Shown: positions 50,902 to 62,550, counted from the stretch's first letter. The stretch is DNA of 64,000 bases from Clostridiaceae bacterium (GCA_902362725.1 CABIXM010000013.1:44010-108009); one strand, 5' to 3'. Notes: generated by a model from the sequence alone, not told the origin. Translations and numbers: made by a program.

Positions 50902-52695
50902 ATGAAGGAACAGGAAACTCTGAATGAGGACTATTTTGACGAAAATCAATACGAGATAGATAATCGAATCCGGAACCTGTACTGGACGGTCAGCGGCAAT
51001 TACGGCGAGAATATCAAGCTGGATACGGTGTCGTTCTCCCGGTCGCCTTGGGTATCCCTCTACGATGCGGTGAAGCAGGGTGCCTTTTCCCGGTATTTTG
51101 ACCGGAATGCCTTCGGCCTGTATCTGGTGAAGAAGCTGTATTACGGAGCGGACGAGCAGGCGCTGACCAATGTGGCCCAGCTTGCGGTGGACAGCGCGGT
51201 GTACAGAAAAATCAGCGCGGAACGTAAGGGCGTGCAGGAGATCCGGAAGAAGGCCTTTTCTGATCTGCTGGAATACGATTTTACCAGACTGGCCTCCTAT
51301 TATCTGGGACAGATTAAGATCTGCATGATGCAGCAGGCGGTCCGGGGATCGGTGAGCCATGAGCAGGCCCGGATGCGGCAGGTGCTGGATCTTCTGGCAG
51401 AGCTTGAGGATACCTATGATACCATGGAGATTATCCGGGTGACCGATAAGCTTTACAACTGGTTAATGGATCCTTATTTTGAAAAAAATCATGGAGACCT
51501 GGCGAAGGTGCTGGCTGTGACCATGGAGGAGCTAAAGGAATTCAGCTGGAAGGATTATCTGGAGGAGGAAGCGAAGGAAGAAGAGCTGACCCAGGTACTG
51601 AACCAGGTGAATCAGGCGGTAACCCAGACCGGGGAAGCGTCTACAGAGCAGGAGGAAAAGCGGGAAAGCCGTATGAAGCGGGTGCTGGTGGACGCGGAGG
51701 CTGCAGCGAAGATGTATTCCTACATCGAACTGAATTATGGCCGTTCCTACCTGAATGAGGGCGAGCAGAAGCGCATCAACCGCAGTCTCTGCCGGGGCGC
51801 CCACGCGGACTGCAGCCTGTATTTCACCGATGGGATTCTTTCCAATATGGTGAAGCGAAACTATCAGTCCGAGTACGCCAGACGGTCGAAGAGCGAGAAT
51901 CTCCGGGTCTACGGCCACCATAGCCGGGTGGCGAAGCGGAATATCGAGATCCTGACAGACACCCTGCGCCGTGCCCTGGTGGCCCGGAGTGAGCGGGAGA
52001 CCGTGCGGAGCGAGTATGGCAATATTCTGCCAAAGCAGCTCTGGAAACTGGGCCGCAGCCGTGATAAGAAACTTTTTGAACGGGTGCTGAAGAAGGACAG
52101 TTCAGAGTTTGTGGTGCATGTGCTCATCGATGCCAGCGGTTCCCAAAGGAGTCGCCAGAGTCTGGTGGCCCTGCAGGGCTACATCATCAGCGAGGCCTTA
52201 AGTAATGTGCAGATTCCCCATCGAGTCATGGGCTTCTGTACTTTCTGGGACTATACGGTCATGCAGCGCTACCGGGACTACGACGATCCGAAGGAGGCCA
52301 ATAAGCGGATCTTCGAGTTCCACGCCTCTTCGAATAACCGGGATGGTCTGGCTATCCGGGCGGCAGCGGCGAGCCTTCGGGATCGGCCAGAGGAGAATAA
52401 GGTTCTGATTGTCTTAAGCGACGGGCGGCCCAACGACATCATTGTGAACCGTCCAAACAGTAAGAATCCCATGCCCTATGCGGGAGATTACGCAGTGCGC
52501 GATACAAGCTTTGAAGTGCGAAAAGTAAGGGCGGAGGGAATCTCCGTGCTGGGCGTCTTTGCCGGGGAAGAGCAGGATCTCCAGGCGGAGCGGCGGATTT
52601 TCGGCAAGGATTTCGCCTATATCCGCAATATTATGAATTTTTCCAGTGTGGTAGGCCTCTATCTGAAACGCCAGTTAGACGATACGGCACAGTAA
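50902..52695 (+). CDS. VWA-domain protein paired with the MoxR ATPase (CbbO/NorD/CobT-like)
   Basis: The 597-residue protein has a helical N-terminal region (about 1-330) with a Lys/Glu-rich coiled segment near 215-255. The C-terminal von Willebrand A domain (about 400-590) has an intact MIDAS (LIDASGSQRS, a later Asn-Arg-Asp loop, LSDGRPND). In MoxR-VWA pairs the MIDAS contacts a protein client to be activated or given a metal. Here the neighbours suggest a membrane or envelope client. There is no signal peptide, so it is cytoplasmic. The SD is GTGAGGCAGC. Confidence 0.88.
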   Translation: MKEQETLNEDYFDENQYEIDNRIRNLYWTVSGNYGENIKLDTVSFSRSPWVSLYDAVKQGAFSRYFDRNAFGLYLVKKLYYGADEQALTNVAQLAVDSAVYRKISAERKGVQEIRKKAFSDLLEYDFTRLASYYLGQIKICMMQQAVRGSVSHEQARMRQVLDLLAELEDTYDTMEIIRVTDKLYNWLMDPYFEKNHGDLAKVLAVTMEELKEFSWKDYLEEEAKEEELTQVLNQVNQAVTQTGEASTEQEEKRESRMKRVLVDAEAAAKMYSYIELNYGRSYLNEGEQKRINRSLCRGAHADCSLYFTDGILSNMVKRNYQSEYARRSKSENLRVYGHHSRVAKRNIEILTDTLRRALVARSERETVRSEYGNILPKQLWKLGRSRDKKLFERVLKKDSSEFVVHVLIDASGSQRSRQSLVALQGYIISEALSNVQIPHRVMGFCTFWDYTVMQRYRDYDDPKEANKRIFEFHASSNNRDGLAIRAAAASLRDRPEENKVLIVLSDGRPNDIIVNRPNSKNPMPYAGDYAVRDTSFEVRKVRAEGISVLGVFAGEEQDLQAERRIFGKDFAYIRNIMNFSSVVGLYLKRQLDDTAQ

Positions 52696-52710
52696 AAGGA
52701 GTACAGTTTT

Positions 52711-54615
52711 ATGAAAATGTGGCTGAAAAGATGGTGGAAGCCATTGGCGCTGCTTCTGGTGCTGGCCGGATTTCTGCTCTATCCGCCCATGGTGCTGACG
52801 GAAGTACGCGTGGATTTCGAAAAGGAGGACTATTCGGCGGGCAATCACTGTAAGCTCTTTGCCTCCCCCACGGAAAATCTGGGGCTGGACAGCGTAAAGA
52901 ATGCCTACAAAAAGCCCGGAGAGGCCCGGTTCTTCTTCTGGGATATCCGGTGGCGGGACGGGAAGACCCTGAAGCGGCTGGATCCCATCGATTACAACCT
53001 GGACGATGAGATCCGGATTAAGAATATCGCGTTTTTTATCAATGGATTTTATGCGGGAGAGCTGTCAGGGGAAGCGCTTTTCGCTTCGTTTACCCCCAAT
53101 GAACAGGTGGAGATGTACGAAACGGATACGGGATCTCTGGGTCTTTATATTACCGGAGAGGATTCCCAGCTTCTGACCACAGAGGCTTTTCAGAGCTTTT
53201 ACCGGGAGATTGCAGGGCGCTATGCCCGCACGGGAGTCTTTTATCTGCTTCCCCTGCTTCTGGCGCTCTGGGCTGTGGCAGAATTCTATGTGCGGCAAAT
53301 CTGGAAAAAGAGAGAGGATCGATTTTTCCTGGTTGTGGACACCCTGTTTTACCTGGCAGGGCTTGCGGCGCTGGCTTTGATTCTGACCGGAGCTTTTGTG
53401 GGATCGGATCTGGTGAATCCGGATGAATCGGAGGCTGTCTATTCAGTACAGTATTATATTACCCACTGGAAGATTCCGGACGCCAGGGAGCTGGAAATGG
53501 CGGCCTATTCTGTATTCGGTACCGCGCGCCTTACGGAGCTGAATCTGTTCTACATTTTCGCAGCCCGGATCGCCCGGCTTTTTACCTTCGACCATGCGGT
53601 GCGGCTGTTTAGCGTGCTGATGGCTGCCGGTCTTTTTTACCTGATTTTCTGCAATCTGAAAAAGAACCGGTGGCTGTTGGCGGTCATGTTCCTGACGCCA
53701 CAGATCTGGTATCTCTATACCTATTGTACCTCCGACGCCATGGATTACGCGGTGGGTGTGTTGGTGTTGTACCAGGTGGCAAGGCCGGACAGTATGCTGC
53801 AGAAGCTCTGCAGCCGGGGCGTGAAAAAGGCAGACTGGTGGAGAATTCTGCTTCTGGGCTTCCTCTTTTCCAATATTTTTATGGCCAAACAGAACTTCTA
53901 TGTGTTTGCCATCTACGCCTTCTGTATGCTGGTGGTGGACTGGTGCACGGCGCCAAAGGAGGAGAAGCAGCGGCGGTTTGCAAGCTATCTCTGGATTGCC
54001 GGTTTTGCCCTGGTGTTTCTTGGAATTCGCTACATTCCGGAATTTGCTCATTATGGCGTGCATCGTCAGCAGGTGCTTCGGGAGATGCAGGAAAAAATTG
54101 CGATTCCCGAACTGAATCCGGCCTCCGATCCGGCTATTCAGAGTTCCGCGTTTAATCTGTACGGAAAAGGGGTGACACTCCGGGAGATTCTGACGGAGAT
54201 GGGATTCCATAAGACGCTGTTCCGCTCTTTTATCGGAACCTATGGAAGCCTGCAGTTTCCAAGTCCGGACTGGTATGGAAAGCTGATGGGAATCCTGTAT
54301 CTGATTTACCTGGCATGGGTATCCGGTACAGTACTTCTGGAACGGGGATACTGTGAGCGCAAGGTAAAGCTTGGAATTTTATATCTCTGTGGCGGCGTGT
54401 CTTACGCGCTGGTGATTTATAATGCCTGGTTTGTGGATTTTCAGGCCCAGGGACGCTACATGCTGCCGGCGCTGATTTTTGCGGCACATGGGGCGGCGCT
54501 CAGGCCGGAGACGGCAAAGAGCAGATGGTTTCAGGTGATTCTGGCGGCGACGGCAGTTCTGTCTCTGTATTCTTTTGCAACCTGCTGCATTCCGAATATT
54601 ACGCCGCCTTATTAG
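52711..54615 (+). CDS. Polytopic membrane protein, GT-C glycosyltransferase-like, paralogue 2
   Basis: The 634-residue paralogue of 47304-49217 has the same plan: N-terminal helix (PLALLLVLAGFLLYPPMVLTEVRVDF), an outer beta domain (about 35-175) and ten or so helices. The acidic loop VNPDESEAVYSVQYY comes after helix 3, and FLTPQIWYLYTYCTSDAMDY is conserved. FQAQGRYMLPALIF is near the C-terminus. The start follows AAAAGGAG. It sits 15 bases after the VWA gene. The pair may make or modify a surface glycan, with the MoxR/VWA machine acting on one of them. That link is inference. Confidence 0.8.
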   Translation: MKMWLKRWWKPLALLLVLAGFLLYPPMVLTEVRVDFEKEDYSAGNHCKLFASPTENLGLDSVKNAYKKPGEARFFFWDIRWRDGKTLKRLDPIDYNLDDEIRIKNIAFFINGFYAGELSGEALFASFTPNEQVEMYETDTGSLGLYITGEDSQLLTTEAFQSFYREIAGRYARTGVFYLLPLLLALWAVAEFYVRQIWKKREDRFFLVVDTLFYLAGLAALALILTGAFVGSDLVNPDESEAVYSVQYYITHWKIPDARELEMAAYSVFGTARLTELNLFYIFAARIARLFTFDHAVRLFSVLMAAGLFYLIFCNLKKNRWLLAVMFLTPQIWYLYTYCTSDAMDYAVGVLVLYQVARPDSMLQKLCSRGVKKADWWRILLLGFLFSNIFMAKQNFYVFAIYAFCMLVVDWCTAPKEEKQRRFASYLWIAGFALVFLGIRYIPEFAHYGVHRQQVLREMQEKIAIPELNPASDPAIQSSAFNLYGKGVTLREILTEMGFHKTLFRSFIGTYGSLQFPSPDWYGKLMGILYLIYLAWVSGTVLLERGYCERKVKLGILYLCGGVSYALVIYNAWFVDFQAQGRYMLPALIFAAHGAALRPETAKSRWFQVILAATAVLSLYSFATCCIPNITPPY

Positions 54616-54654
54616 AATGGGGAGTTCAAAGGACAGAAAGGAGAGGGTTTTGTT

Positions 54655-54885
54655 ATGAAGGAATATGAAGTAGTCCACGAGATTTTCAACGAATGTGCCA
54701 ACAATCAGATGCGGGACGTGTTCATAGAGGAGGTTCCCATTGAGAACCTAGAAGAATATGTAAAACAGCATCACGAGAAGGAACGGGACTTCTCTTTTGA
54801 GCGGGAAGACCTGGCAGATGGAACTGTCGTCTATCATGTGAATACCTCCGGGCTTTTGCAGAGGTATACGTTTACGGAGATATAA
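54655..54885 (+). CDS. Small conserved hypothetical protein
   Basis: This 76-residue, acidic, soluble protein starts MKEYEVVHEIFNECANNQMRD and shows an alpha-beta pattern with no Cys pair or known motif. GGAGAGGG lies 7 bases upstream, and the stop is one base before the PAP2 gene start, so it is translated in the same operon. The family is not recognised with confidence. Confidence 0.75.
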   Translation: MKEYEVVHEIFNECANNQMRDVFIEEVPIENLEEYVKQHHEKERDFSFEREDLADGTVVYHVNTSGLLQRYTFTEI

Positions 54886-54886
54886 A

Positions 54887-55417
54887 ATGGAGAGCTTTTT
54901 TGAATGGGAGTACCGGCTTTTGATGTTTTTGCAGAACAGTATCAGGGGGCCGGTGCAGAATAAGATTATGTGGTGTATTACGTCACTGGAAAATGCGGGC
55001 TTTCTGTCCATAGCGGCCTGCCTGGCGCTGCTTTTACAGCCGCGCTACCGGCGGGTGGGGCAGGCGGCCACAGTATCCATGATTTTGGAGTTTATGCTGG
55101 TCAATCTGGTCCTGAAAAACTGGATCGCGCGGGTGCGGCCTTACCACTTGCTGGAGGATTTGATTCTGCTGGCCCGGGAACCGATGGATTATTCCTTCCC
55201 ATCGGGACATACAGGCGCAGCCTTCGCGGTGGCCAGTGTCATGTTTATCGGAATGCCGAAACAGATCGGGATTCCGGCGCTTCTGGTGGCAACGCTGATT
55301 GGGTTTTCCCGGATTTATCTGGGCGTGCATTTTCCGACGGATGTTCTGGGCGGTGTAATTGTGGGCTGTCTTACGGGTTTTGTGGCCTGGAAGCTGACGG
55401 GATTGAAATTCCGGTAG
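54887..55417 (+). CDS. PAP2-superfamily phosphatase (undecaprenyl-diphosphatase-like)
   Basis: The 176-residue integral membrane protein has the three PAP2 motifs: KNWIARVRP (KxxxxxxRP), YSFPSGHTG (PSGH) and SRIYLGVHFPTD (SRxxxxxHxxxD). It probably dephosphorylates a polyprenyl diphosphate carrier or phosphatidate on the outer face. Its place behind the GT-C-like genes, which would release lipid carriers, fits a glycan-assembly theme. It is followed by a bidirectional terminator. Confidence 0.92.
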   Translation: MESFFEWEYRLLMFLQNSIRGPVQNKIMWCITSLENAGFLSIAACLALLLQPRYRRVGQAATVSMILEFMLVNLVLKNWIARVRPYHLLEDLILLAREPMDYSFPSGHTGAAFAVASVMFIGMPKQIGIPALLVATLIGFSRIYLGVHFPTDVLGGVIVGCLTGFVAWKLTGLKFR

Positions 55418-55430
55418 GAAGAACGGACAT

Positions 55431-55468
55431 AAAAAGAGCTGAGACATGGAATTGCCTCAGCTCTTTTG
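55431..55468. terminator. Bidirectional terminator between PAP2 and clpB
   Basis: Arms AAAAAGAGCTGAG and CTCAGCTCTTTT form a 12-bp perfect stem with A- and T-rich flanks that serve both converging genes. Confidence 0.88.
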
Positions 55469-55474
55469 GTTATA

Positions 55475-58060
55475 TCATTCTTTTACTTTTGCGGTGAGCG
55501 CGTCACCCTCCACATCGATGACGATGGTCGCTCCTGTAGAAATCTCGCCGCCTAAGATCAGCTTGGCAGCCAGGGTTTCCACGTGCTTCTGCATGTAACG
55601 CTTCAGCGGACGTGCGCCGTAGACCGGATCGAAGCCGTGGTCGGCAATGAATGCCTTTGCGGCGTCGGTCAGCTCCAGGGAAAGCTCCCGGTCAGCCAGA
55701 CGCTCATTCAGCTCACTAAGCAGCAGATCGATGATTCGTGTGATATTGCCTTTGGTCAGCGGTTTAAAGAGAATGGTTTCGTCCAGACGGTTCAGGAACT
55801 CCGGACGGAAATGAGCACGCAGGTCATTCATGACCAGATTCTGGGCCTCCGGCTTGATATTGCCGTTTTCGTCAATACCGTCCAGCAGATAGGAGGAGCC
55901 GATATTGGAGGTCATAATCAGAATCGTGTTCTTGAAGTCCACGGTTCTTCCCTGGGAATCAGTGATACGTCCGTCATCCAGTACCTGTAAGAGTACATTG
56001 AATACGTCCGGATGGGCTTTTTCAATCTCGTCAAACAGGACAACCGAATAGGGCTTTCTCCGCACAGCCTCAGTCAGCTGACCGCCTTCCTCGTAGCCTA
56101 CATATCCGGGAGGAGCTCCGATGAGACGGGACACGGAATATTTCTCCATGTACTCACTCATATCGATCCGCACCATGTTGGACTCATCGTCGAACAGGCT
56201 GGCTGCCAGCGCCTTGGCAAGCTCCGTCTTACCTACACCGGTGGGTCCCAGGAACAGGAACGAACCGATGGGCTTGGTCGGATCCTTGATACCGGCCTTA
56301 GAACGGATAATCGCTTCGGATACCAGCGTGACTGCCTCGTCCTGGCCGATGACACGCTTATGCAGCTCGTCGTCCAAGTGCAGGGTCTTATTCCGCTCGC
56401 TCTCGGTCAGCTTGGCTACCGGAATACCGGTCCAGCGGGAAACGATACGGGAGATTTCGTCCTCCGTTACGGATTCGTGAACCAGTGACAGATCCTTTTT
56501 GCTGATCTTTTCTTCTTCCTCGGAAAGCTCCTTTTGCAGGGCAGGCAGCTTGCCGTACTGTAATTCGGCGGCCTTATTCAGGTCATAATTCTGCTGCGCC
56601 GTCTGAATCTGCTTATTGATATCCTCAATCTCCTCACGGAGCTTCTGCAGACGCTCTACGGAATTTTTCTCATTGTCCCACTGGGCCTTCTGGCTGTTGA
56701 ACTGATCACGCAACTCCGCAAGCTCCTTCTGTAAGTGCTCCAGGCGCTCCTGGCTTAAGTGGTCGGTCTCCTTTTTCAGAGCTGCCTCCTCGATCTCCAG
56801 CTGCATAATCTTACGTCGCAGCTCGTCAAGCTCGGTCGGCATGGAATCCAGCTCCGTCTTAATCAGAGCACAGGCCTCGTCCACCAGGTCAATGGCCTTG
56901 TCCGGCAGGAAACGGTCGGAGATATAACGGTTGGAGAGGGTAGCGGCTGCCACCAGGGCGGCGTCGGTAATCTTCACACCATGGAATACCTCGTAGCGCT
57001 CCTTTAAGCCACGCAGAATGGAAATGGTATCCTCTACGGTGGGCTCATCTACCATAACCGGCTGGAAACGACGCTCCAGGGCCGGATCCTTTTCAATGTA
57101 CTGACGGTATTCGTCCAGGGTGGTAGCTCCGATACAGTGGAGCTCGCCTCTGGCCAGCATGGGTTTGAGCATATTGCCGGCGTCCATGGCTCCGTCTGTC
57201 TTGCCTGCGCCTACAATCAGGTGCAGCTCGTCGATAAAGAGGATAATTTTGCCCTCGCTTTTCCGTACTTCCTCCAGAACAGCCTTCAGACGTTCCTCAA
57301 ACTCGCCGCGGTACTTGGCTCCGGCTACCAGAGCGCCCATATCCAGGGAAAATACCTTTTTGTCCTTCAGACCCTCCGGTACGTCGCCCCGCACGATACG
57401 CTGTGCCAGACCCTCCACAACGGCGGTCTTGCCGACGCCGGGTTCACCGATGAGCACCGGGTTATTCTTGGTCTTACGGGACAGGATACGGATCACATTT
57501 CGGATCTCCGCGTCACGGCCGATGACCGGATCAAGCTTCTGATCCCGGGCTTTTTCCACCAGGTCAGAACCATATTTGCTTAAAGTATCATAGGTAGCTT
57601 CCGGATTATCGCTGGTCACCCGCTGGTTGCCCCGCACAGAGGACAGCGCCTGCAGGAAACGATCCTTGGTAATGCCGTACTCCCGGAACAGCTCCTTCAT
57701 GGAAGGACTGGGATCATTTAACATGGCCAGAAACAGGTGCTCTACGGAGACATACTCGTCGCCCATCTGTTTAGCCACATCCTCGGCGCTGATCAGTACC
57801 TTATTCAAATACTGTCCCACATAGGGCTGTCCGCCGGAAACCTTGACTCTTTTATTTAAGGTCTGTTCCACACCGTTCAGAAACAGGTTCTGGTCGATGC
57901 CTATCTTAGCGACAAGCTTCAGGATCAGACTGTCCTCCTGCCGGAGCAGACTCATCAGAAGATGTTCCTGTTCAATCTCCTGATTGCCGTATTCGTAAGC
58001 CAGCTTTTCCAGGTCGTTTACAGCTTGAATGGATTTCTGTGTAAATTTGCTGATGTTCAT
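55475..58060 (-). CDS. clpB: ATP-dependent disaggregase ClpB
   Basis: ClpB extracts proteins from aggregates together with DnaK-DnaJ-GrpE, which are encoded next door. The 861-residue protein has an N-domain (1-145), NBD1 with [13 protein letters not shown] near 205, a long middle coiled-coil domain (about 405-525) characteristic of ClpB, NBD2 with [13 protein letters not shown] near 605, and a C-terminal small domain. Length and all motifs are normal. GGGGAG precedes the ATG. No CIRCE lies by its own promoter; the perfect CIRCE in the divergent gap is nearer hrcA. Confidence 0.97.
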   Translation of the reverse strand: MNISKFTQKSIQAVNDLEKLAYEYGNQEIEQEHLLMSLLRQEDSLILKLVAKIGIDQNLFLNGVEQTLNKRVKVSGGQPYVGQYLNKVLISAEDVAKQMGDEYVSVEHLFLAMLNDPSPSMKELFREYGITKDRFLQALSSVRGNQRVTSDNPEATYDTLSKYGSDLVEKARDQKLDPVIGRDAEIRNVIRILSRKTKNNPVLIGEPGVGKTAVVEGLAQRIVRGDVPEGLKDKKVFSLDMGALVAGAKYRGEFEERLKAVLEEVRKSEGKIILFIDELHLIVGAGKTDGAMDAGNMLKPMLARGELHCIGATTLDEYRQYIEKDPALERRFQPVMVDEPTVEDTISILRGLKERYEVFHGVKITDAALVAAATLSNRYISDRFLPDKAIDLVDEACALIKTELDSMPTELDELRRKIMQLEIEEAALKKETDHLSQERLEHLQKELAELRDQFNSQKAQWDNEKNSVERLQKLREEIEDINKQIQTAQQNYDLNKAAELQYGKLPALQKELSEEEEKISKKDLSLVHESVTEDEISRIVSRWTGIPVAKLTESERNKTLHLDDELHKRVIGQDEAVTLVSEAIIRSKAGIKDPTKPIGSFLFLGPTGVGKTELAKALAASLFDDESNMVRIDMSEYMEKYSVSRLIGAPPGYVGYEEGGQLTEAVRRKPYSVVLFDEIEKAHPDVFNVLLQVLDDGRITDSQGRTVDFKNTILIMTSNIGSSYLLDGIDENGNIKPEAQNLVMNDLRAHFRPEFLNRLDETILFKPLTKGNITRIIDLLLSELNERLADRELSLELTDAAKAFIADHGFDPVYGARPLKRYMQKHVETLAAKLILGGEISTGATIVIDVEGDALTAKVKE

Positions 58061-58191
58061 AAATCTGACTCCCCTTTCTTTATAATAGGTAAAGAAATTG
58101 TTTTCTAAGTTTTTTATATAAAAAAGAAAGTCCCGGCATCAAATATACATACGGATATCTGATACAGGGCCTTTTTCTTTTTCTGCATATA

Positions 58192-58220
58192 TGTATACCA
58201 CTTTGAAAATGAAAGATCAA
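58192..58220 (-). promoter_or_regulatory. clpB promoter
   Basis: On the minus strand TTGATC (58220-58215) and TATACA (58197-58192) are 17 bases apart. A leader of about 125 nt follows. It contains an imperfect hairpin (CCCTGTATCA with TGATGCCGGG) before a T-rich stretch, which could act as an attenuator. Confidence 0.55.
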
Positions 58221-58347
58221 GGGGTTTTTGAAAAATAATTTATAAAAAAAGTATAAAGTGTCAGACTACTTATATAAAAAGGAAGAAAAAAGGGCGGAGG
58301 ACTGCTTTGTGTATGGCAATGGGAACAAAAATTCAGGTTAAAATCAA

Positions 58348-58533
58348 GGGGATGCGGAAGACTATACGATAGAATGATAGCTGATTTCCCGTAGGGACGA
58401 GCAGGCCAGGCAGCGCCCGATGGAGCCACTGTCTGAGCCCGTAGGGCGAGTTTGGCGGTCGGGCGCGCATAAGCCGCCTGCGAGGAGCAGGGAAAGCTGC
58501 GTATTCTGGAGTATAGTCCTTCCGCATATCCCC
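58348..58533. other. 186-bp element with a long closed-stem structure (candidate structured RNA or mobile repeat)
   Basis: The ends pair over 20 bp: GGGGAT-GCGGAAG-ACTATAC at 58348-58367 with GTATAGT-C-CTTCCGC-AT-ATCCCC at 58511-58533. Inside, TTTCCC pairs with GGGAAA and GCGCCCGA (58413) with TCGGGCGC (58459). CAGGC pairs with GCCTG, giving a rod-like fold. It is much richer in G+C than the surrounding spacer. No open reading frame, clear promoter or U-tract is seen. It lies between the divergent clpB and hrcA promoters. Confidence 0.6.
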
Positions 58534-58579
58534 TGTCCGGTATAATCAGAAAATAAATCTAAAAAAACTATAAACCCGC

Positions 58580-58608
58580 TTGACAAACCCCAAGGGTAGT
58601 GCTATCTT
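58580..58608 (+). promoter_or_regulatory. Heat-shock operon promoter
   Basis: A perfect TTGACA and TATCTT are separated by 17 bases, immediately upstream of the CIRCE operator. The start site is expected at about 58615, inside CIRCE. Confidence 0.85.
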
Positions 58609-58612
58609 AATG

Positions 58613-58639
58613 TTAGCACTCAAGAGGGCCGAGTGCTAA
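58613..58639. promoter_or_regulatory. CIRCE operator (HrcA binding site)
   Basis: TTAGCACTC-N9-GAGTGCTAA is a perfect match to the CIRCE consensus. It overlaps the predicted start site of hrcA-grpE-dnaK-dnaJ, so HrcA autorepresses the operon. Confidence 0.98.
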
Positions 58640-58665
58640 TAGGTAAAAACAAAGAGGTGAATGAA

Positions 58666-59700
58666 ATGGAGCTGGACGAAAGAAAACAGAAGATACTGCA
58701 AGCCATCATCCGGAACTACATGGAGACCGGCGAGCCGGTAGGTTCCAGAACCATTTCCAAATACTCAGATTTAAATCTAAGCTCCGCCACCATACGGAAC
58801 GAAATGTCAGACCTGGAAGAGATGGGCTACATTGTACAGCCCCATACCTCGGCAGGACGAATCCCTTCTGATAAGGGCTACCGCTTATACGTAGACCATA
58901 TCATGGAAGAGAAAAATCACGAGGTACAGGAACTCAAGGATCTGATGATAGAGCGGACCGACAAAATGGAGCAGGTATTGAAGCAGGTCGTGAAGGTCCT
59001 GGCTGCGAATACCAATTATGCCACCATGGTATCGGCGCCCACCTATCACAGGAACAAGCTGAAATTTATCCAGCTCTCCAAGGTCACAGCCACTCAGATT
59101 CTGGCGGTGATTATGATAGAAGGCAACATCGTCCGCAACAAGGTGATTGATGTGACGGAGGAACTTGACCAGGAAACGGTGCTGAAGCTGAATATCCTGC
59201 TGAACAGCGTGCTGAATGGCTTATCCATAGAAGAAATCAATCTGGCCATGATACAGAACCTGAAAGAGCAGGCGGGTATTCACAGTGAGCTGGTGGGAAG
59301 CGTCATTGACGCGGTGGCAGAGGTTATCCACTCGGAGGACGAGGTTGAGATATATACCTCTGGAGCGACCAACATCTTCCGGTATCCGGAGCTTTCCGAT
59401 AACGGAAAGGCCAGTGAACTGATAAACGCCTTTGAGGAAAAACAGCAGTTGACCAATCTGGTTACACAGACGCTGGAAAATGAAGACAACAAGGGCATTC
59501 AGGTGTACATCGGGCAGGAGACGCCGATTCAGTCCATGAAGGACTGCAGCGTGGTGACAGCCACCTATGAGCTGGGCGAAGGCCTGCAGGGAACCATCGG
59601 AATTATCGGTCCCAAGCGGATGGATTACGAAAACGTATTGAAGACGCTGAAGACCCTGACCGAGCAGCTGGATGAAATCTATAATAAGAATAAGGAATAA
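58666..59700 (+). CDS. hrcA: Heat-inducible transcription repressor HrcA
   Basis: HrcA binds CIRCE and is kept active by chaperonin. The 344-residue protein has an N-terminal winged helix (LDERKQKILQAIIRNYMETGEPVGS ... LSSATIRNEMSDLEEMGY), split here for length, and a C-terminal HrcA domain. The ATG at 58666 follows AGAGGTGA. A frame from 58633 would start inside CIRCE and is rejected. It is the first gene of the operon and contiguous with grpE. Confidence 0.97.
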   Translation: MELDERKQKILQAIIRNYMETGEPVGSRTISKYSDLNLSSATIRNEMSDLEEMGYIVQPHTSAGRIPSDKGYRLYVDHIMEEKNHEVQELKDLMIERTDKMEQVLKQVVKVLAANTNYATMVSAPTYHRNKLKFIQLSKVTATQILAVIMIEGNIVRNKVIDVTEELDQETVLKLNILLNSVLNGLSIEEINLAMIQNLKEQAGIHSELVGSVIDAVAEVIHSEDEVEIYTSGATNIFRYPELSDNGKASELINAFEEKQQLTNLVTQTLENEDNKGIQVYIGQETPIQSMKDCSVVTATYELGEGLQGTIGIIGPKRMDYENVLKTLKTLTEQLDEIYNKNKE

Positions 59701-59718
59701 AGAAAGGGGCCGACACCC

Positions 59719-60324
59719 GTGGAACAGGAAATGAAGAAAGAAGAGCTTCAGAATGAGGAAGCGAAGGAAGAAGAAACTGTAAAAGCAGAAGAAGCTTCCG
59801 AAGGAAAAGAAAGCAGCGGCGGCGAGAAACCGGAAGAAACAGAATCCGGAGAGGAGCCCGAGATGCTGAAGAAGAAAAAGAAAAAAGACAAGATGGAAGA
59901 GAAGATCGAAGAGCTGGAGGATCGCGTCAAGCGCCAGATGGCAGAATTCGATAACTTCCGGAAGAGAACCGAGAAGGAAAAGTCCCATATGTATGAAGTG
60001 GGAGCCAGAGATGTGATTGAGAAAATCCTTCCGGTGGTAGACAATTTTGAACGCGGTCTTGCATCTGTACCCGAGGATCAGAAGGAAAATCCGGTTATCG
60101 TAGGTATGGATAAGATATACAACCAGCTGATGACTACACTGACGGATTTGGGTGTTGAGCCTATTGAAGCAGTGGGCGAGGAATTCGACCCGAATTACCA
60201 CAACGCAGTGATGCATGTGGAGGACGAGGAGTTGGGTGAAAATGTAGTAGCCGAGGAATTCCAGAAGGGTTATATGTACAAGGATACCGTTATCCGTCAC
60301 AGCATGGTAAAGGTAGCAAATTGA
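59719..60324 (+). CDS. grpE: Nucleotide exchange factor GrpE
   Basis: GrpE releases ADP from DnaK. The 201-residue protein has a long, highly charged N-terminal tail (1 to about 60; Glu/Lys-rich), the dimerising coiled coil (LEDRVKRQMAEFDNFRKRTEKE) and the C-terminal beta domain (AVGEEFDPNYHNAVMHVEDEE ... YKDTVIRHSMVKVAN). The GTG start at 59719 has AAAGGGG upstream; an ATG four codons later is an alternative. Confidence 0.96.
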   Translation: MEQEMKKEELQNEEAKEEETVKAEEASEGKESSGGEKPEETESGEEPEMLKKKKKKDKMEEKIEELEDRVKRQMAEFDNFRKRTEKEKSHMYEVGARDVIEKILPVVDNFERGLASVPEDQKENPVIVGMDKIYNQLMTTLTDLGVEPIEAVGEEFDPNYHNAVMHVEDEELGENVVAEEFQKGYMYKDTVIRHSMVKVAN

Positions 60325-62402
<2,078 letters not shown>

Positions 62403-62468
62403 GATAAGAACAAAGCTTGACAGACGATAGGCAGTGCGCTATATTGAAAGGCAGGCTTGAAAGAATAA

Positions 62469-62508
62469 GATCCAAGAGAGGCTCATAAAGAGCCTTTCTT
62501 GGATTTTG
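62469..62508 (+). terminator. Hairpin between dnaK and dnaJ (attenuating terminator)
   Basis: A 15-base stem with one mismatch (ATCCAAGAGAGGCTC / GAGCCTTTCTTGGAT) is followed by TTTT. dnaJ follows 47 bases later with no visible promoter. It probably causes partial termination, and stabilises the upstream dnaK message, so that DnaK exceeds DnaJ. Confidence 0.75.
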
Positions 62509-62550
62509 CCGCAAAGCAATCGAGAAAAGATATAAAGGAAGATAGAAGAA

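Noticed and set aside
58348..58533. 6S RNA (ssrS)
   Set aside because: The length and rod shape are similar, but the large A+T-rich central bubble that mimics an open promoter is not evident, and no promoter or terminator frames it.
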